Assembly: GCA_014871385.1 (NCBI GenBank)
Contig: CM026426.1
Coordinates: 58,196,089-58,260,088 of the forward strand
Direction of reading: 5' to 3'
Length of the DNA stretch: 64,000 bases
Origin: Ceratodon purpureus
Taxonomy: Eukaryota > Streptophyta > Bryopsida > Pseudoditrichales > Ditrichaceae
Below are positions 58,230 to 64,000 of the stretch, one piece after another. The notes under the pieces were generated by a model that worked only from the letters and a program-made list of their open reading frames with translations, searched no databases and was not told where the DNA came from. Numbering within the stretch: position 1 is the stretch's first letter; every line of letters starts with the position of its first letter. A program made the position numbers and the translations under genes.

Positions 58230-59093
58230 GTACGTACAGACGGGATGTAATTCAAGTGACAGTCAGCTTATCTATTGTCTGTAGGGATGTAGACTTTATA
58301 TTTGCACATGTTTTGGATATATTGTACTTACAAATAGGCCAGGTGCAAAATGTTGAGCACTTAAGCAAGTAGAATTCATCTACAACAAACATTACACACT
58401 CCAATAAAATAGAAAAGAATTTAAATTGAGTTTATAAACTCAGGCAATAATTCGAGGTAGCAAATCAATATTTCAAATCCTAAAAGTACTTTCGATGGTA
58501 TTATTTGAGTACTCTTAGTACTTGTCGAAACACCAACCAGTACTTATAAAACCAACCTCAAATGAGAAACAAACCTCTCACCAAGGTCTGATAGCTCCCA
58601 TTTCCTACATTTTGCATATCACTGCTATCTTAAGATATGAGCTCTTGAGGTACCGCTATCCAGTGCTCCCTGTAAAAGGGCCAAAAAAAAGGAAAAAAAC
58701 TACAGTACCTAATATCCAGCAAAATGTAGAACTATGATCGTCCAGCCTGGCCTGAAATGAAAAAATAAAAGGCACACTGAAAAGGCACGGACTCAAAAGA
58801 GAGTGACATTAGAAGGTTCAAAATGAAATTAAAAAAAGAAGATTAGAAAGAATAAAAAAAAAGAAAGGGATTGCAGGTTCTCTTAATCACAGACTACTAT
58901 GCCAGACAGTAGATGACTGAAGCAAAAAAAAGGGGGAGCACTTGGATAGCGGGACATCTCTAGAGCTCACTTTCAGTCAGAAAAATACCCAAGCATTTGT
59001 TTGACTTGTATCATCACGGGACCACTACATTTAAAACCAACGTCAAATGAGAAAGTATCCTGAAATCAGAGTACAGAGTGGACCAACTTGTAC
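58230..59093. other. Non-coding, GTAC-rich
   Basis: AT-rich intergenic DNA with about nine GTAC in the first 500 bp and A-rich runs near 58,680-58,870. No gene. Confidence 0.6.
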
Positions 59094-62000
59094 TTAATCT
59101 GCATTGAACGCCCACCACTCTCGCAAAGCATCTTCACATATCCTTTGTGTTTCACTTGACATCTTGTATACAGGAGTACCCTTTACCCTGTGTGGAGCAA
59201 GAACCATCGGAAATTTGCAAGCTCTAACCAGATGAGCATCAACGTGTGCATCAATTGCTCTGTCACACAATACATATGTCTTCTCTCCACGACCATACTT
59301 CTTGTAGTATTTTGCCCTGATCACAATGTCTCCGGCGCTCAATACGCCCCCCCATGGCCAAGTCATGGGTTCTGTTAAGAGGAACTTCTTGGCTTGACAC
59401 TGGAGAATGTAGAACTCCACCCCGTCTTTGTTGTCTTCTTCCGCTGGAATCATGAAGTTGTCACCAATGTCCACCAAGTCTCCCACCTCCTCTGAAACGC
59501 CGTCATACACCCAGTTAGCCTCGTCGTCAATTTCTTCAATTTGTTGAGCTACGGCACTTACACTAAATGGTCAGAGCCTTTGGACCTGCCACTCCTGCAC
59601 ATGTGACAAGTTCTCACACTCAGTCCAATCACCATCTATGCAGGGATTACAGAAGCAAGACAACTCACGAGTTCTAAGCATGGTAGGATCAGTCATAGAA
59701 AATCCCATGATTGAATAGAGACTCTTCGAGCCTGACAAAGTGTTACACTTCACACTCTTGTCAGCATGATCACATTCCGTATCTCCAATCAACCAGAATA
59801 CTCGGGATAGAGGAGCAATTCTGGTTTGTGCATATGAGCTGGGAACACGCTCTGTATATTTGTCCTCCAAAAACTCCACAACTTGAGCTGCATTTTGTAA
59901 GGGCCTCAAGGGATTCTGAATTTGTTTAGCAGCAAGCGCCCTCTTCACCACAGCCCCTACCCCATCCCATTCCCCCTTCCCATGAGTTGATTCAAAGTAA
60001 TTCCAACGCATCTTGCAACCACCGCTGAGGGTAGGGTACCGAGCAACGAAATACATAGCTGTTGCACACTTAAATTGGGCACTGCATCCGTCACTGTACA
60101 CCCAGTGCTCCTCTGGAGTCAACCTCGAATCTCTTAGCCAATCCCAATGCAACAGCAAACAATGTTGCACAAACGTTGAATCGTGCGTCTTGTCGTCGGA
60201 TATGTAGAAATGAGTTTGTTTCATGGTCTGCTCGCCTTCCTTCCACATCGTGATGTGCACCAAGATGATCACACTCGTACTGAAGTAGTACAAGCTCTGG
60301 ACCTCGTTTTGGATAGCAAATGTATAGTTCTCCGCATAGTCAATATGCGTGATGACAACTGCCTCCGGCACGTTTTTCATCATCAGTTGGCACTGCTCAT
60401 CTTGCCATCGTGCTTTGAAGTTGTGGGTGATGAAGGTGGTCACGGTTTTCTCCATGTACGAAAGGAATTTGTGGGCAGGTGTCTCTTTGAAAGCCTCCCG
60501 CAACCGTTGCTTCACCTTTCCAGTCTGTGCATCCACTCCCATCTGGTAGTACTCAAAACACTTCCATTTCACAAGGGCCGTGTTAGAAGCAGACAACTCT
60601 AGAGGACAGATAGGAAAAAGATGGAAACCGCTATGAGGACAGTCGCCCATAAGGCACTCAAGTCTATGCCACACATCGTATTCCCCTTTTGGACACACAC
60701 ATGACTCCCACATCAAGGTTATTCGCTTGAAAACATTCTCATGTGCATGACAACTCCCCTCCACATTGCCTGCGCACACTTGACACTCACAAACACAGGT
60801 CATCTGTGCATGCAATCCTTGAGACTTCTCTCTGAGGTTGCTTAATCCAACCTTCATCATGTCCATCACGACATGATATATACAACAACATGTATTCCTC
60901 TCCTTTAGTTTTCGCACCCACCACGGCTTCAACCTCTCAAAGGCTCTCTGCCGCACACTGCATTCTGGATGGACTTCTTTGAATCGTAAGAAGAATGTGG
61001 TTTGCAAAACACATACGCGAATCCATCAGGTACAAAAGGTCTTCTAGGCCTAAGTCCATATGGACAGATGGTACATAATTGTACTGAATGCAATAAACTA
61101 CTACCACTGAGTACAAAAACACATTGACACATACATTCAGAACCATTGTGTACAATTCACACTGCTGTAAGTACTTTGTAGAGAACCAACTTTGGGGATA
61201 TGGTAGGGTTTTAGGACTACCGTCGGTCGCTAAAATACTCGAAGTACTAAACGGTCAAACTTGTACATGGAAACTAATTAGTCCCAATTGTGAATGCTAA
61301 ATTAAGGTAACAATGTACATGCTCTAGTATATTCTTTATACAATAAGTATATTGAAGGAACTTCTAATGTACATCTATAACTTTAAATTCCTACTGATAC
61401 AACACTAAGTAGTTTTATGTACAAAGAGACAATCGACTTGATATCACACAGTACTAGGAATACGTTTAGAACCACTTCTGTACTCCTCATTCCTAGTGGT
61501 TAGTAGTACAAGACCTTTTGAGAAATCAATGAATACGATAAGTACAAGTAATATTTTGCTCAAGAGAGACCACATGACAAGCTAAATTTACAAAGAGTAC
61601 ACCTCTCAGCTACTCTATAGACCGAGGTTATCTAAGGACTTTTTTTTCCAACATTATGTATGTAAGACTACAGACTAGATGGAAAACGGAGTACACTAGT
61701 TGCAGGGCAACTCATGTTGAGTACCCTCCATTTTTTTACTACCTTCTTTGTAAAACAAGAGCTCAAAAGCACAAGGACTAAGCATTCAGCTCTGCCAAAA
61801 AAATGAATATTTTTTGGAGTCTTACAACTTACCTGAGTCTCACAGAGATAATGTGTTGGATGCGGCTCGGCCCAGTCTCTCCGACCTACTCTATGCCGCA
61901 CAATGTCCTCCTTGTTTGGCGATACCTTAGTCTGACCATTCCACCAGGCCTCTATGCACTGCTTCACATAGTCAAACAGACCTCCTCTCTTTTTCCGATG

Positions 62001-62632
62001 AAGACGAAGACTACAAACCGTGTCTGCTTGGTTGGGGGCGTAAACCCTTCTACTCAATGCAATACTAATGCTTGCTTGTGTTGGATCCAAAACGCGTGAC
62101 AAGGGCCTCATCCCATCAATCCCCAAACTGACAGCAGCATCCAACAAGGCACTCTTCCTTGCTAAGCGCTCGTTTGAGTTCGCCACCTTCACCAACTGCA
62201 ACTTGTTTTTGAAGTTCTCAATAAAAGAATGAATCACCTTTGCTTCCTGTGGCCAAGCATATTACACAGGAAGCAAAGGCGAAATAGTGTTATGACGCAT
62301 GACCTTCTCCATAACATCTCTCTTACTCGATGGACCGGGACAACTTCTCAACTCCTCAACTACATACTGTGCCATGCGAAGGGAGATCTGGTTTAACTCC
62401 CGCACTGTCATGCTATCTTCAACATCGTCGTTCGGCAGCACCGAAGCTAAAACCAGGGTCTCCTTGTGTCTCTGTCTATCTCTAGCTCTTTGACGAGCCT
62501 TCTTTTCTCACGCCCCATCTGTAGCTGCTGCCTGCAGCTCTTCCTGCAAGCGGGCCTCAGCGTGCCTAGCTACGAGACCTGAACGACTAACACCATGTCG
62601 TAATCGCTGCCTCTTAGCAGTGTTACCCATTG
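59094..62632 (-). mobile_element. DDE-like DNA transposase gene with three in-frame stops
   Basis: Exon 1 starts MGNTAKRQRLRHGVSR at 62,632. It crosses TGA (about 62,510) and TAA (about 62,253) in frame, then reads IHSFIENFKNKLQLVK to a donor CACTCAG|GTAAGT-like site near 61,829. Exon 2 (from about 61,007) has FKEVHPECSVRQRAFERLK, KERNTCCCIYH, a Cys-rich CVCECQVC segment, the probable first catalytic Asp in VVITHIDYAENYTF, the second in VYSDGCSAQFK, then HGKGEWDGVGAVVKR. After TGA (59,571-59,573) the same frame continues through EFYILQCQAKK, WPWGGVLSAGDIVIRAKYYK and HLVRACKFPMV to 59,094. The Y-A-E-N-Y, S-D-G-x-x-x-Q-F-K and H-G-K-G motifs recur in a widespread family of uncharacterised eukaryotic transposase-like proteins. 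I cannot assign a superfamily. No terminal repeats were identified. Confidence 0.7.
62237..62279. repeat. Perfect 15-bp inverted repeat with 13-bp loop
   Basis: CCTTTGCTTCCTGTG and its exact reverse complement CACAGGAAGCAAAGG bracket 13 bp. It lies inside exon 1 of the transposase and contains the in-frame TAA. It may be a small palindromic duplication formed during replication or repair. Confidence 0.9.
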
Positions 62633-64000
62633 CGGTAAATCTAATACACAATCACGCGTCAAAAACCAAGCCAAGCATCAGATACGTTACACTAAAGCAG
62701 AGTACGTAGTTGAGGAGTTGAGAAGCTAACATGGTTCAATAGTACTGCATGAGAAACAAAGAAGAATCACAGTGTCATGAGTCTAAAACGGGAACTCACC
62801 CTTGAGCCTCAACCTCTCTACTTCCTAATCGCAACTGATTTGCAAGAAGTAGTAGGAGACCCAACTGAAACCCTTCCGACCGAAACAGACGGTGATCGCT
62901 CGAAGCTGCTGGTGGAATAAGAATACGAAACTGGACTCATGAATAGAGAACGCCTTGGGGACTCATCTACATTGTTGCACTTGCCAAGGTAGAAATCAGG
63001 ATTCCCTTATTAAGACACTGGGGTTTTTTCAACATATCCAGACTCATATATCTCACTAAGTGAATGGTAACAAGAAGATTCAAACTCAGAAATAACCTCC
63101 TTCGTAAAATAAGAAGTAATCAGTCTCTGAACTAGAACAGCTTGGTGTGGCGTGGACCTTGACATTAATCAAAAGGGAAGAACAAGCGGCTAAAAACTCA
63201 TGCAGTCGATGTGTCTCGCTACACACACTGCGCACTACAGCATTCAACCAAAATCCTTGCACGCAGCATGAACATCAACACATGAGGAACATCGTATTGA
63301 ATCAAACAAGCAACAGTGTGCTGCAAGCGTCAGGAAGGGACATGAACAAGAGAGACGATGACGTGGAAAAAATCACAAGGTGGCGGCGCCTTCAAGACAT
63401 GGCGGCCTGGCAAAATAGGATCTGGCATCAAAAACAAGGCAGTAGTTATTACACATTACGAGTACAATATATACTTCTAAGTACATTTAGTACAAGTAGC
63501 ACGCTGGAAGGCGTCGAAGGCCAAGTAACGGAAAAATGATTTTTTTCTTAATTTGAAAGATGGCCATTCTAGAAACATGTCCAACCGTCTAGAATCACAG
63601 ACCTGATTAAGAAAAATTAACATTTTCTACTTCGTAAGCCGTTGCAACCGAAGCTAGCATTTACTTCTAAGATCTGTGCAAATTAAGTGACGTACTTGTA
63701 GAATTTACGACGGATCCTAGAAGACTGGTTCTTCTTATCTCCTCTAAGAAATAAGAAAACAAGATCTGAACCTTTGAGGCTTACCAAATTTGTACTTTTT
63801 TAAATCTGAATACACTGTGACTTTTCCATAGTATTTGACAATAGTACTTTTTTTGGACAATTAACTTCGTTTTCTAAGTAACTCAATAACACAGAAGAGA
63901 CTTCACATATGTAGAATTAAGCAAAGCAAAACAGAAACCAGAATTGAAATGCCTAAGCTGAGGTAATATGAAGTACAAAGTAATGTACTCTTTGGCTAGT
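62633..64000. other. No supported gene
   Basis: Upstream flank of the transposase. A 130-codon plus frame (63,147-63,539) has no recognisable domain and may be chance. GTAC words are frequent again from 63,440 onward. Confidence 0.5.

Noticed and set aside
9..62632. A reassigned stop codon to explain continuing frames
   Set aside because: All three stop codons occur at such places, the intact carrier gene shows no internal stops, and the affected frames are mostly transposon-like with other damage.
63147..63539. A 130-codon plus frame near the end
   Set aside because: No recognisable domain and mixed composition; may be chance. Kept only as a remark.

Overview
This is a nuclear window from a green plant. 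Three things point there: an intact NDT1/NDT2-type NAD carrier of the plant type, En/Spm (Transposase_24-like) and MULE transposase relatives, and a SUVR-type SET protein. Introns with GT/AG borders and long AT-rich intergenic stretches fit a eukaryote. Several decayed mobile-element proteins remind me of predicted proteins from bryophytes and other non-flowering plants, but I cannot fix the lineage from sequence alone. The only gene that is both confidently identified and intact is the carrier at 34,929-35,918 (minus).

Layout. 0-5 kb: two minus-strand hypothetical ORFs (one broken by an in-frame stop) and a multi-exon En/Spm-like gene. 5.7-13.5 kb: a fragment of copia gag, then a nearly complete Ty1/copia element (7,570-13,506). 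It has 428-bp LTRs and a primer site matching the middle of initiator tRNA. A solo LTR of its own family sits in its RNase H region with a clean 5-bp target duplication. 14-20 kb (minus): hypothetical fragments and a decayed MULE-like transposase ending in a SWIM zinc finger. 20.3-24.0 kb (minus) and 44.2-48.2 kb (plus): two head-to-head copies of one 3.6-4.0 kb element. Each encodes one long protein (about 730 codons when traced across breaks) and I see no polymerase. The plus copy carries a 400-bp terminal-inverted-repeat insertion containing a tRNA-like B box.

24-34 kb: several small acidic or Cys-rich exons of unrecognised genes and a pogo/Lemi-like MITE. 35-44 kb: the carrier gene, a GC-rich upstream region, two fold-back repeats, and exons of unrecognised minus-strand genes. 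48.8-52.7 kb: minisatellites, a duplicated 0.3-kb block and AT-rich DNA. 52.9-58.2 kb (plus): a decayed protein with a RING-like Cys/His cluster, a low-complexity KEGEPA-repeat protein, and a SUVR-like pre-SET/SET/post-SET gene with an in-frame stop. 59.1-62.6 kb (minus): a DDE-like transposase with three in-frame stops.

Two themes run through the window. First, many coding frames carry a single stop codon and then continue open in the same frame. Most of the changes I could compare look like transitions (for example TGG to TAG/TGA, CGA to TGA, CAG to TAG). That fits old, probably methylated transposon DNA decaying by cytosine deamination, not a changed genetic code. Second, the non-coding DNA from about 54.7 kb to the end is strikingly rich in the palindrome GTAC.
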